A stretch of 64,000 bases of DNA from Fallopia convolvulus (lineage: Eukaryota > Streptophyta > Magnoliopsida > Caryophyllales > Polygonaceae): the NCBI GenBank assembly GCA_964016875.1, contig OZ024724.1, positions 19,762,200 to 19,826,199 on the forward strand, in the 5' to 3' direction. Below are positions 31,647-43,059 of this stretch, in pieces. Position 1 is the stretch's first letter; each line of letters starts with the position of its first letter. The translations under genes and the position numbers were made by a program. The notes beneath the pieces were generated by a model. That model saw nothing but the letters and a program-made list of their open reading frames with translations, was not told the DNA's origin and ran no database searches.

Positions 31647-32915
31647 TTAGGCCTCATCCTCCAAAGCTTCACTCGGAGACATAGGTAAGATGGTCACGCG
31701 TTTACCATGGTAATTGAACATATATGTGTTCAACCGGCCATCGTAAATCACGTGACGGTCAAATTGCCATGGACGGCCAAGAAGGAGATGGGTGGCGTCC
31801 ATGTCAGTGACATCAAAAAGAATAGAATCGGAATAAAAACCAATGGAGAAGGAAAGATTAACCTGTTTTTTGATCCAATGATCGCCATCGTTGGAAATCC
31901 AAGCAAGCTTGTAGGGCCGAGGATGATCCGTTTGTGGCAACTTAAAATGATCGACCACTTTCCTTGACAAGAAGTTTTCGCAGGATCCCGAATTTATAAT
32001 CACACTTAGGGAAACATTTTGTACCAAACACCGAGTACGGAAAATGTTTTCTCGTTGATTGGTGGGCACAGCTTCCCTCATGCTAAGCGCTCGGCGCGTC
32101 ACTAGCAATAGTTTGTCGACGCCGACATCGATGTCCGAAGGGCCACAATATGCACCATCTTCGATTGGCGCGGCGTCATCTTCCTCCGACTCATCCTCAT
32201 CCACACTCTCGTATGCCGCAGATTGAGCCGAGAAAAGCACTCGCTTCGTGTTAGGGCAATCGCGTTTCAAGTGCCCTCGGCCACCACATAGATAGCACTC
32301 GATGTCTCGAATCCTTTGTGGGGGAGGGGCTGCCTTGTCACGGTTTTGTCCCACCGAAGCGCCCTTGGAGTCCGTCGCTTGAGTACCTACCTTAGATTTA
32401 GCAAAAGAAGGAGGAACAAACTTGTTAGTACCTAAAGCGGATGGACTAGGGGAAGAATTATACCTTGCAAATGTGGACGTCTTCGGCCTCTTGAATTGCT
32501 TGTAAAGCTCCATGGCCGTGTGTATCAAACGCCCCAAGTCTTTGATTGGCAAGACAACGAACCGATCCCGGATCCATTGGTGGAGTCCCGCCACGAAATG
32601 AGACCTCAACGCCCTCGGGGAAGCGCTAATGCCGGCCTTGAAGAATAAATCTTCACGGTATGCAAAGAACTCCTCCGGAGTCATGGAACCTTGTCGAGCA
32701 TCTTGAATCAAGATCCGAACTTTTTCCTTGTAATCAGGTGGGATAAACTTCCTCTTCATTATAAACACAAGTTGATGCCATTCGGTTATGGGGGCTTTAC
32801 CCTTTCGGGCCCGATCCGATTCGAATCGGTTCCACCACATCCGAGTGGCACCCTTGAAATGAAGGGTCACCACCTCGACTTTCTCGTGCTCCTCATAATG
32901 GCAATGCTTGAGCAC
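31647..32915 (-). pseudogene. gag domain, zinc knuckle and protease, Y copy 2
   Basis: Same 422-residue frame as copy 1, with CYLCGGRGHLKRDC and the same Asn-for-Asp protease site (IINSGSC). The inactivating change therefore predates the duplication. Confidence 0.9.
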
Positions 32916-32961
32916 GTGCTCGGTTCCCTACAACCAAGAAATAAACTCGTCAGGGTTGTAA

Positions 32962-33955
32962 TTACCAAAAAAAGTCCTCAAATTTTACCTTGACGTCGCG
33001 GCGTGATACATGCGCCGGACGCTCATTTGCAGCGCGCCGGTTGGCACGCGGAGGCGGAGTGTGTCGGCGTCGGGGGCCTCGGTTGGACCCGTCGCTGCCA
33101 TCGTTGGTGCTCTCGGTTTTGGTCTTGGCGACGCTGATCCCCGTTGCGCCGAGGCCAATCGCGGTTGTCACGGCCCTCGAGCCGATCATATTCCGCGCGC
33201 TTCACGGGCAACTTGGGTTGCGGAATCCAATCTCGATCCCAATCTATCCACTCCTCCGAATCATGGACCGGAGGGTGGTCAAAATCCTCCTCGGAATCCT
33301 CCTCGTACTCCGTCATAGATTCCTCAGATTCCGAATATGGAGTTGTGCGGCTTTGATGGCCTCGATAGTCATTGACATTGAAGTCATCTCGGCCTTTGGA
33401 TTTCTTTTTTCTAGCCGTCCGGGTGACCGCCTTTTTCTTCTTTTTTGATTTTTGACGCCGCCACTCCTCGGAGTCATACTCCTCATCGGAGTGAACGTCA
33501 ACAACGTCTTCCACCTGTTGAGCTTGATTAGTGGGTCGGCTTTCCTTCATAGATTCCAATCCTTGGATTCCATTCGGGTTAGACGACTCCACCAAAGGGC
33601 CTTTGCCTTTCTCCTGCGCCGAAGCCCGCGGAACCGAGACGCCGTGTGGCGTTACGCTCGGAATCGCGTGTTGCGTATGAATGGTCATGGCTGGTGGTGC
33701 CGCTTGCTGAGTTAGGAACCTCGTCATCAAGCCTTCGAGGTTGGCGAAGCGCGCCTCTAGTGCCGCTAGACCCGCAGCGGGCGCGAGACCGGCCTGCGGC
33801 ACGGCACCGGGCACCGTCGCGGTTGGTGCACCGAGAAGACTCGGTTGAAGCTGCGGCTGGTTTTGTGGGTTTGGTGGTTATTGATTTGTGATTCCTTGCT
33901 GGTTTGAATGCTCATCCCCTTCCATACTACCGTCTCCAATCTCAACCATAGACAT
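32962..33955 (-). pseudogene. gag N-terminal region, Y copy 2
   Basis: Counterpart of 19588-20581, with the same early stop. It differs by several residues (for example TEYEEDSEED here against TEYGEDSEED), making it the most changed coding segment between the two copies. Confidence 0.7.
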
Positions 33956-34863
33956 TAAAAGGGGTTAAAAAATTCTCAAACAACAAGCAATAGAAACGCC
34001 AAGATATTGTAAGACTCACCACGCAAGTACTCTTAGTTCGCACGAAAAGTACTCGTAAGGTATGGGAGGCTAGGATCTCGACGTTGCACAAGTATGGAAC
34101 AAAGAGAGTAAGAATAAGCAAGCACAAACAAGCAAGTAAGAAGAAGAGATGATGTGGCGTCGGCTTGATGGAAGCCTTGGCACGAGAGAGGAAAGAAGAC
34201 GATAGAAGATCTCGGCCTTAAGGAAAGGAGGCGAGATTGTATGAATCAAGAATAGAAACAATAAGATATGCCCTCAATCAATAAGATAGCAATCAATCAA
34301 GAAGATATGCAATCAAATCAAGAGAAAATTTCGTGGGATAGGAGAGAGATATAGCCGATTGATATCTTTGCCAATATGTGAACACTTGCCTTATTTTGGC
34401 TTGTGTGGTCCCACAAAATCTTTTTTTTAATTTAATTAGGATAAGATTGCCTTATTTTGGCTTTGCTTATCCAATTTTTTTTTTTTTTGATTTTTTCGGC
34501 AACTAAAAGATATGGGGTAATATTCCCCAAGATACTTGCAATAAATAGAAGATTTGAGATAAGGCCAAATCGGACCAAATCTCGCACCAATGAACCAATT
34601 CACACGACACACACAATCAAATCAATTCGAACAAAGCAAGTAAGATGCAAGCAAAATTCGAAAACTCGATGCAATGAACCAAAGCAATGTGCAAGTCGGC
34701 GGTTTTGGCAATTTTTTGTGATTTTTCCGAATTTTTCGAATCAAATGACAATGGAAACTAGATGAACGATGGTAGAGATGGCGGAAGCTAATGACAATGG
34801 AGGTAGAAAAAAATTTCGTGCAAAAAACGAGTAAAAGCGAGAGAAAGACTTACGCAATCCGAG

Positions 34864-34875
34864 GCTCTGATGCCA
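34864..34875 (-). promoter_or_regulatory. Primer-binding site of Y copy 2
   Basis: TGGCATCAGAGC on the minus strand, adjoining the 5' LTR as in copy 1. Confidence 0.85.
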
Positions 34876-34877
34876 GT

Positions 34878-35795
34878 TGATGTGAACCCCGTTGAAGGAT
34901 TCACGAAGGATCGATTGTTGGACTCGTAATTGGTCTTCTCTTGCGAATTTGGATAGGTTTGAGCTGAATGAACGACTAGACTTTCATGAGAAAGAAGTGA
35001 AAGGATGAGAAGGTGATCTCTTTGGAGGGAGACCGAAAGAATATGGGATGAGAAGAGAATAGGGATGACGCCTTAACAAGATGGTCTGGAGAAATCTCGA
35101 CAGCAATTCGGTATCTAAATTCAAGCGTAAGAAATAAGGGAGGGGCGTGCCTCTTTTATAGAGGAAGGGGCACGCAAACCCTAGTCTTTCAACCTAGTGG
35201 CAAGGGCGGCGTAAGGGGGAGTCACGCACGCGGCCCAAGACGCAAGCCCAAGCCCAAAACTCCTAAAAATAGAAATGACTTAATAGGAAATGTTTCGAAG
35301 GAAATAGTACTAAAAATAGCAAGAAATATAGGCAAGTCACGGTGGCCTAGTCGCGAGTGTCGCGACAAGGCCGTGACAAGGCTGTGGCGCGCTAAGGGCG
35401 TGTCGCGACGCTGGCAAGCGCGCGGCACGGCTTCGGCAACGCCGAGGCTGGTGCGCACCCGGACCTCAAGTGTCGAGTTCGAGGCGCACCGGAACCTCAA
35501 GGTCCCACGCCGAGGTGGCCCGACGTGACATGAAGCTCGGCGGTCGCGACTGGGACGGTGTCGAGAATGGGGTTCTCGGCACTGCGATGCGTTGGGCTGG
35601 TGACTCGGCGCGCCTGCGATGGTGATGAGGCAGGTGAAGAGGGACTCGCCAGCGGTTGCGCCATGGCTTGCAACGGCGCGCGCGATGATGGACGAAGTGG
35701 CTCGGGTTATGGCCCGAGTCCGTGTGATCGGTCCATCGGAGCGCACGGACATGTCATCCTCGTCTTGGCTAGCCGTCCTGGTGGGGCTCACATCA
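34878..35795 (-). repeat. 5' LTR of Y copy 2
   Basis: 918 bp. It has lost 6 bp (TGGCTC) near 35720 relative to copy 1 and is otherwise nearly identical to it. Confidence 0.9.
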
Positions 35796-35814
35796 AGTTA
35801 TGATTCTTTGATAG

Positions 35815-37176
35815 TGATAGAGCATATAGGTATACGTGTTAGATCATGTTTTTATTTCAGTTTTATGCATGTTTAGTTAGATTTTCGCTTTAAGTTGTAG
35901 TTTAGGTTTTATTTTAATTTAGTTTTGAATCTACGCGTTTGTATGCTTAATTGTAGGTCGGAAGGTGGACGATGGTTGGTATGAGGCTAAGGACCGGATC
36001 TCGGGATGCGTACGGAGCATTGAAAAGAAGATCCGAAGAAAGAATTACAAGCCAAGAAGATCGAGTATCAAACCCCGGGTTGAAAGTTCAGCTAGCGTCG
36101 GAGGAGTGAAGATTTTGCGGCGAAAGCGCAGGCAAAACGCCCATGCCGCGGTCGCGCTTTAGGGGGTACTTGACCGCGCTTTGGCGCGTGTCAGCGATGT
36201 TGAATTGGGCCTCCATAATATCTTTTGGGCCGACTTTGTTTAGTATTTTTGGATATTTCTAGATATGATATAAATACTTTTCTTAGGTTTTCTTATGTTA
36301 TCTTATGCTATCTACTACTTTGTGTTCTACGTTTGATTGAATTTGTGGGAGACAAAACCCTAGATTTGCAATTGAAGAGAAATTTGACTCTTGTAAGTTT
36401 TATTCTTCTTTAATGTCAATTTCTAGCTAAATTTCTCATGTCCAACTAGTTAGTTGAAGTTGTATGCATGATTGTTTGTGAGATTTGAATTATTTCTATT
36501 TGCCTTGACTAGATTGAATCTCTCCATGCTTGATTGATTAAATTCGCTTAGGATTATAATAGCTTGGCCACCTATTCTATTTCTAGGTTGAATTATAACT
36601 AGAATAATTAAATAGACAGTGGAATTTGATTATTCATGGATGAACCCTTTGATTAAACTTATAGACGGTGGAATAAGGTTAATCAAAGGCGGAGAATTTA
36701 ATCGCAAGACTTCATGAATAGACGGTGGAATTCATGATTATTGTTTCTATTGAATGCTTTGAACTTATTTGCATGATCAATTTGACATAGAAGGTTTTCT
36801 AGGTTAATTGGTTAAAAGGTTATTAAAGACGGTGTATATTAATAACCACCTTAAGCTTGAATTTCATAAATTCACAATAGATTAGTCAAGGGAAATCGAA
36901 ATAAGAATAATCAAGGATCAAAACTCATGTATGCAATGGATACGAAACTAGTTGGACGCTTTTCTCCATATTTGAATCTTTAATCGTTTATTTGCTTTGT
37001 TTTATTCACTTAGTTTGTTAGCTTGCAATCATAAAAACCCCTTCTACTTAGTAATATTATATAAATACGAATAATCTGAGTTCCTATGGGTTCGACCCTT
37101 GCTTCCACTATACTTAGGTTAGGAAGTCAGGTATTTCTTTGACAGTGCTTTTACATCGACATATAAGTGCTCGTCA
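35815..37176 (+). repeat. Solo LTR Z, copy 2
   Basis: 1362 bp, the same length as copy 1, with the same target duplication GATAG (35810-35814 and 37177-37181). It is nested at the same point of X LTR-b. Confidence 0.85.
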
Positions 37177-37210
37177 GATAGGTATAACAACATCCGAAAA
37201 AACCTCATCA

Positions 37211-40200
37211 AATTTGGCGTCATTGACGAGGACTCGTCGCTATTTGTGTTTTGCTTTGTGTGTTGTTCTTGGTGTTGTGAACCTATCTTACGGTTCATAG
37301 CACCCGTGCTACTAATCTATGGCTTTGTTCGATTGTAGACAACTGCAGGATGAACACTTCCATGACTAGTTTTCAAGATTTCAAGACCATGTGTTTGAAG
37401 TTGGTGCTTGGGGATTACAATACAATGATAGAGAGGTAAACATGGGAGTTATCCATGGTATGAATCTTGAGACAAGGGGATTGGCTGACTACATGAGCAA
37501 TGAGAGGCTTTAATTTATGGGACCTGAGGAATGCTGGGATTTTTTATGTTTCATAAGCCATCAGAGTTTTTTGGTCGAGTCATCTTCCCAACCACACCAG
37601 CCGATTGATAAGTCTCTTGAAGATATAATCAAGGATCTCTCTAAAGGGGCGAATGCCATAATCATGGAGCATTGTGAGTCATGTTCTTCAAGTTTTCAAG
37701 ATTTCAGACAATTGCAGGATGAACACTTCCATGACTAGTTTTCAAGATTTCAAGACCATGTGTTTGAAGTTGGTGCTTGGGGATTACAATACAGTGATAG
37801 AGAGGTAAACATGGGAGTTATCCATGGTATGCATCTTGAGACAAGGGGATTGGTTGACTACATGAGCAATGCGTGGCTTTAATTTATGGGACCTGAGGAA
37901 TGCTGGGATTTTTTATGTTTCATGAGCCATCAGAGTTTTTTGGTCGAGTCATCTTCCCAACCACACCAGTCGGTTGATAAGTCTCTTGAGGATATAATCA
38001 GGGATCTCTCCAAAGGGGCGAATGCCATAATCATGGAGCACTGTGAGTCATGTTCTTCAAGTTTTCATTCCACAATCTCATGCCCTTTTGAGTTGTGTGA
38101 AAGAAGTTGTTGAATCATGTTGGAATCAAACAATCAGGAGTGAGACACCCAGATGCAAGTTGAGGAGCAATCTAATACACTTGATGAGGGTTATGATGAT
38201 GAATTTGATGCTCAATATGAATTTTCACCTGGAAGGCAAGTTGAGAAGATTATCACAGAGCCAAGGGAAGTCTGTGTAGGCATAGAGATTCTTAAAGAGC
38301 TTAGGGAGCCTGAATCATCTTCACCCATGTGGACTAAACTGTTCGAGGGTTTTGTGGTTTTGGAAGAAGATTGTTTTGTCGACCATGATGACTTCTTTGT
38401 TGATGAAGTAGACAACCATGAGGGAGAAAACCAACATGATACATCTGTTAAGGCTCCCATTGTCATGGTGCACCCTATGTTAGGCTTTGACATCCCATGT
38501 TCTAGTTTCCCCACCTTCTCACATCCAGAGCTTATGGAGTTCCAAGATGCGAAGCCAAGTCTACAACACAAGGTGGAGGATGAGAAATACATGGAGTTCA
38601 TCTTTGAAGAAAGTGGTAGTATTGCAAGTACTTCAACCCATATTGTAAGTATTTTCTAACGCCACCACTTGTGTTGAATTTATTTGAGCAAATGCCATTT
38701 CATGCCAACTGGGCGCACATGTTTGATAAGTTACAACGGTCTTTGAAAGTTACATTATGCATCTTTAATTTATCATGGTGTTACTTATGTTTTTCTGAGA
38801 TGTGTGCACAGGGGTTTGACAGGTTGCTAAGGGCATTAACAATGTCTAATCTTGTCAATTCATACTCAGGGTCAAGCTAATGATGTTAAACAAGCGCTTC
38901 TTGGGAGGCAACCCAATGCATAGATAGCTTTCTTTTTCAGTTAATCTTTTGCTTTTAAGGTAGTTTTTGAATGTGTTTTAGATACCCAGGTCCAAAGACA
39001 AGTTACTCCACCACTACCGTCGTCGGATTACCAGCATTACCCGGATGACTAGAGTCTTGTGAGTTCTTCTCTTTCCTTTACTTTTTATTATACTTTGGGA
39101 ACAATGTATGTTTTAAGCATGGGGAAGGGAATTACTTGTTTGCATTGCATGTAGTTTCATTAGTTTAGGCATATTTAAATTTTTGCATGCATTGGATAAA
39201 ATTCTTGAAAAATGAAAAAAAAATCAGATTTTTTTTGAAAAAATACAAAAATATTGCGTTTAGGTTTTTATTTACCCATTGTTTGATACCTCTTGTTTCT
39301 CTAAGTTAAGTATGAGTCCTAACCCATTATTTGCATGATATGTTGAAATTTCTAAGATATGAGCATGATCGTTGATTATTTACTTTAAATATAGGACTAA
39401 GCATGTATATAGCTTGAGTTTTAGTTTCATTCTTAAGTTCTAGATAAAATTTGGCTTGTGAGATTTTTGGCCTTCCATGATTTTTTGTTCTGCATATTCT
39501 TGAATATATCACCATGATTATCTAGCTCTAGAACTTGTGTTTAGACTCTTTTTCAAGGTTGCTTTATTTGATTGAATGCGTGACATTAAGATGATTGAGG
39601 TAGTGTTTTGTTATAGCCTATTATTTCTCTTCCTACCTTGACAAGATCCTTGTTTTGACACCCCACTTATTTGAGCTTTAAGCATATTTTTATAGCTCCA
39701 CAAAATTTTCCTAGTCTATTAAGCTTGACCCATCCGGGATGGACTTTAGGTTGTGTTTTGGTTTTGTGGGAGTATGGTATAAGTATGGCAGAATTTGAAA
39801 GAAAAGGTGGAAAAGAGGAAATACAACTCTTGTGTGCAAAGTAAAAAATGGAGGTGAAAAATAAGTGCAAAGAAAGAAAAAATGAGCTTGAAAGGTTAGT
39901 AACCTTCATAAAGTGTAAGAAGAGTTGAAAAGAGGCAAAAAGTGAAAACAAATAAAAGAAGGAAGAAAGAAGAAGCAAAGTGCTTAATTGAGAATGTAAG
40001 GAGTTGCTAAAGTTGACTTGGAAGTGTTGTAGAGTGAAAAGAGTTGAATTTTGGGTTTAGGATTAGTTCTTTATCCTAGATTTAGCACCACAAGCCAAAA
40101 TTAATCCCTTCCAAATTTCTCTTTACCTTGGCCCCATTACATCCCTTAAAAGTCCTCATGATTTTTGTTGTATATTTGGTCAACAACGGTGGAGATTTAG

Positions 40201-40492
40201 GACGCTGATGCAAGCTTAAGGTAGTCTAGTTTTCATGATTGATTTTGAGTGAAACACGTCCTTTAAACACTTGAGTGAGAGTGCAAACACATTTACCTTG
40301 GTGAGGTCTAGAATGGATGAGTAAACTTTTTTCTATGCTTGATGTAATGCATGCTATGAAGTCTTGGTCAGGTCTTAATTATATGTTGAATTGCTCGGTT
40401 GATTATGAGATGGATGCATGATTGCATTGATCTGGTGTGACTTGGATTTATGTCTTGCTTGAGGACAAGCAAGGGTTAAGCATGGGAGAATT
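37211..40492 (+). mobile_element. Interior of non-autonomous element X, copy 2
   Basis: About 3.28 kb, nearly identical to 23842-27128, with the primer-binding site near 37214-37231, the 369-bp tandem duplication and the conserved hairpin at 38901-38916. Small differences include single-base changes and a short deletion near 40040. Confidence 0.85.
37886..38659 (+). pseudogene. Acidic ORF of unknown function in X, copy 2
   Basis: Frames 37886-38113 and 38153-38659 encode the same proteins as in copy 1 (MQVEEQSNTLDEGYDDEFDAQ.., 168 residues). I cannot assign a function. Confidence 0.5.
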
Positions 40493-40935
40493 TGATATCT
40501 TGCATTTAGATATATTTTAGATGCATGTTTTATGTTTATTTTGCATGGTTTTGGATTAGTTTAGTATAGTTCTTAGGTTTTTAGGTTTTTAGGTTTTGTT
40601 TAGACTGTTAGTTCTTTCAACTAGAATTGAAGTTTGGGTCATAATCCTTAGTAGGAGTATAATCCACAATAGATTATTCAAGTGAATTGAGAATCAAGAG
40701 AATCAATGATCAATAAGCATATCTATGATGGATGTAATTAGTTGAACACGCTTTCCTCATACTTGTTTAACACAATCATCTTTGTATTCATATTTACTTT
40801 TTAGTTTGCATCTTAGTCTAGATAATCATTCACAACCCCCCCATATTAGTTACTTGGCACTCAAGTTAAACACTTTTACACGAGTCTCTGTGGGATCGAC
40901 CCTTAATTACCATTCTACTAAGTTTGGTTAAGTTA
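40493..40935 (+). repeat. X LTR-c segment, internally deleted
   Basis: It shares the 1.1-kb internal deletion of LTR-b but has one fewer copy of the GGTTTTTAG-type short repeat. It runs into Y copy 3 after AGTTA (40931-40935). Confidence 0.85.
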
Positions 40936-41855
40936 TGATGTGAACCCCGTTGAAGGATTCACGAAGGATCGACCGTTGGACTCGTAATTGGTCTTCTCTT
41001 GCGAATTTGGATAGGTTTGAGCCGAATGAACGACTAGACTTTGATGAGAAAGAAGTGAAAGGATGAGAAGGTGATCTCTTTGGAGGGAGACCGGAAGAAT
41101 ATGGGATGAGAAGAGAATAGGGATGACGCCTTAACAAGATGGTCTGGAGAAATCTCGACAGCAATTCGGTATCTAAATTCAAGCGTAAGAAATAAGGGAG
41201 GGGCGTGCCTCTTTTATAGAGGAAGGGGCACACAAACCCTAGTCTTTCAACCTAGTGGCAAGGGCGGCGTAAGGGGAAGGCACGGCGGCCCAAGACGCAA
41301 GCCCAAGCCCAAAACTCCTAAAAATAGAAATGACTTAATAGGAAATGTTTCGGAAAGGAAATAGTACTAAAAATAGCAAGAAACATAGGCAAGTCACGGT
41401 GGCCTAGTCGCGAGTGTCGCGACAAGGCCGTGACAAGGCTGTGGCGCGCCAAGGGCGTGTCGCGACGCTGGCAAGCGCGCGGCACGGCTTCGGCAACGCC
41501 GAGGCTGGTGCGCACCCGGACCTCAAGTGTCGAGGACGAGGCGCACCGGAACCTCAAGGTACCATGCCGGGGTGGCTTGACGTGACATGAAGCTCGGCGG
41601 TCGCGATTGGGACGGTGTCGAGAATGGGGTTCTCGGCACTGCGGTGCGATGCATCGTGCTGGTGACTCGGCGCATCTGCGATGGTGACGAGGCACGTGAA
41701 GAGGGACGCGCCAGCGGTTACGCCATGGCTTGCGACGGCCCGCGCGATGATGGACGAAGTGGCTCGGGTTATGGCCCGAGTCCTGGCTCGTCTGATCGGT
41801 CCATCGGAGCGCACGGACATGTCATCCTCGTCTTAGCTAGCCGTCGTGGTGGGGC

Positions 41856-42443
41856 TCACATCACCCTCCCCCCTTGGGTGGGAAACGTCCCCGTTTCCTC
41901 GTCATGATACTCGGAATCCACATAAGGAGAGAGATCCAAGACATTAAAGGAACCGGAAACGTTGTATTTACCCGGGAGGTCGAGGATATAAGCGTTGTCG
42001 TTGATGCGCCGGAGGACCTTGAAGGGACCGTCCCCCCGTGGGTGAAGCTTTGTCTTCCGAGCAGTGGGAAAACGTTCTTTCCGGAGATGGACCCACACCA
42101 AATCTCCGGGCTCGAAGATCAAAGCGCGGCGCCCCTTGTTGCGTTGGGCCGCGTATTGATCCGAGCGTCGCAGCAGCTGCGCCTTGGTGCGCTCATGTAA
42201 GCGTCTGATATGGTCGGCGCGGTTGGCCGCGTCAACATGCTCCTCGGGCTTGAAGGGCAAAGGCACCAAATCCATAGGCGTGTGAGGATTACGCCCGTAG
42301 ACCACTTCGAAAGGGGTCATCTTCGTCGCAGAGTGGAAGGACCTGTTATATACAAACTCAACATGACAAAGTAAGTCCTCCCACCGACGTGGGTTTGCCT
42401 TGAGCATCGTCCGAAGAAGAGTGCTCAAGGTCCGATTGGTCAC
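41856..42443 (-). pseudogene. Integrase C-terminal part, Y copy 3
   Basis: Same module as in copies 1 and 2. A one-base loss in the polypurine tract changes the final residues (..TQGGRVM). The residue pattern LLRRSDQ matches copy 2. Confidence 0.85.
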
Positions 42444-42461
42444 CTCAGTCTGACCATCGGT

Positions 42462-43059
42462 CTAGGGGTGATAAGATGTGGAAAATTGGAGTTGTGTCCC
42501 TAACTTCCCCCAAAGTGTTCTCCAAAAGTGGCTGCAGAATTTGGTATCCCTATCACTAACAATAGTTCTAGGAATACCATGTAACTTCCCCACATGTTCG
42601 AAGAACAAATTAGCGATTTCCACCGCGTTGTTTGTCCCCTTACATGCAATAAAGTGGGCCATTTTGGAAAAGTGGTCCACGACTACAAATATGGAGTCCT
42701 TTCCACGCCTTGACGTCGGAAGGCCCGTAATAAAATCCATCGAAAGATCTTCCCACGGGGCGTCCGGAATTGGAAGTGGCGTGTAAAGTCCATGCGGTTG
42801 GGACCGAGACTTGGAAATATGACACGGCACACAACTTTGACAATACTTGTTAACATCCCGAGCAATATGAGGCCAAAAGAAATGTTCACGAAGTGCTGCC
42901 AAGGTTTTGGCTATGCCAAAGTGGCCTCGGCCATCATGAGCCTCTTGGAGCAATAGGTGTCTCATCGAAGAGGCCGGAATGCAAAGCTTCCCAGCTCGGT
43001 AAAGAAAACCATTGTCCAAGAAGAAGGACTCATGGATCCGCGAATGCTCAAGCTCTTTT
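42462..43059 (-). pseudogene. Integrase core, Y copy 3, truncated at its N-terminus
   Basis: The frame keeps the HHCC domain and the two Asp motifs and stops at STSYHP as in the other copies. Its upstream end is the recombination junction, so the N-terminal codons are lost. Two substitutions are visible (SRRGKD, EHVGKLHG). Confidence 0.85.

Larger units (their letters stand above)
27580..35795 (-). mobile_element. Ty3/gypsy element Y, copy 2 (8216 bp)
   Basis: Same structure, same target site (AGTTA at 27575-27579 and 35796-35800) and nearly the same sequence as copy 1, including its disabling stops. Differences seen are a few single bases and a 6-bp loss in the 5' LTR near 35720. It was copied as part of the array unit. 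Confidence 0.92.
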
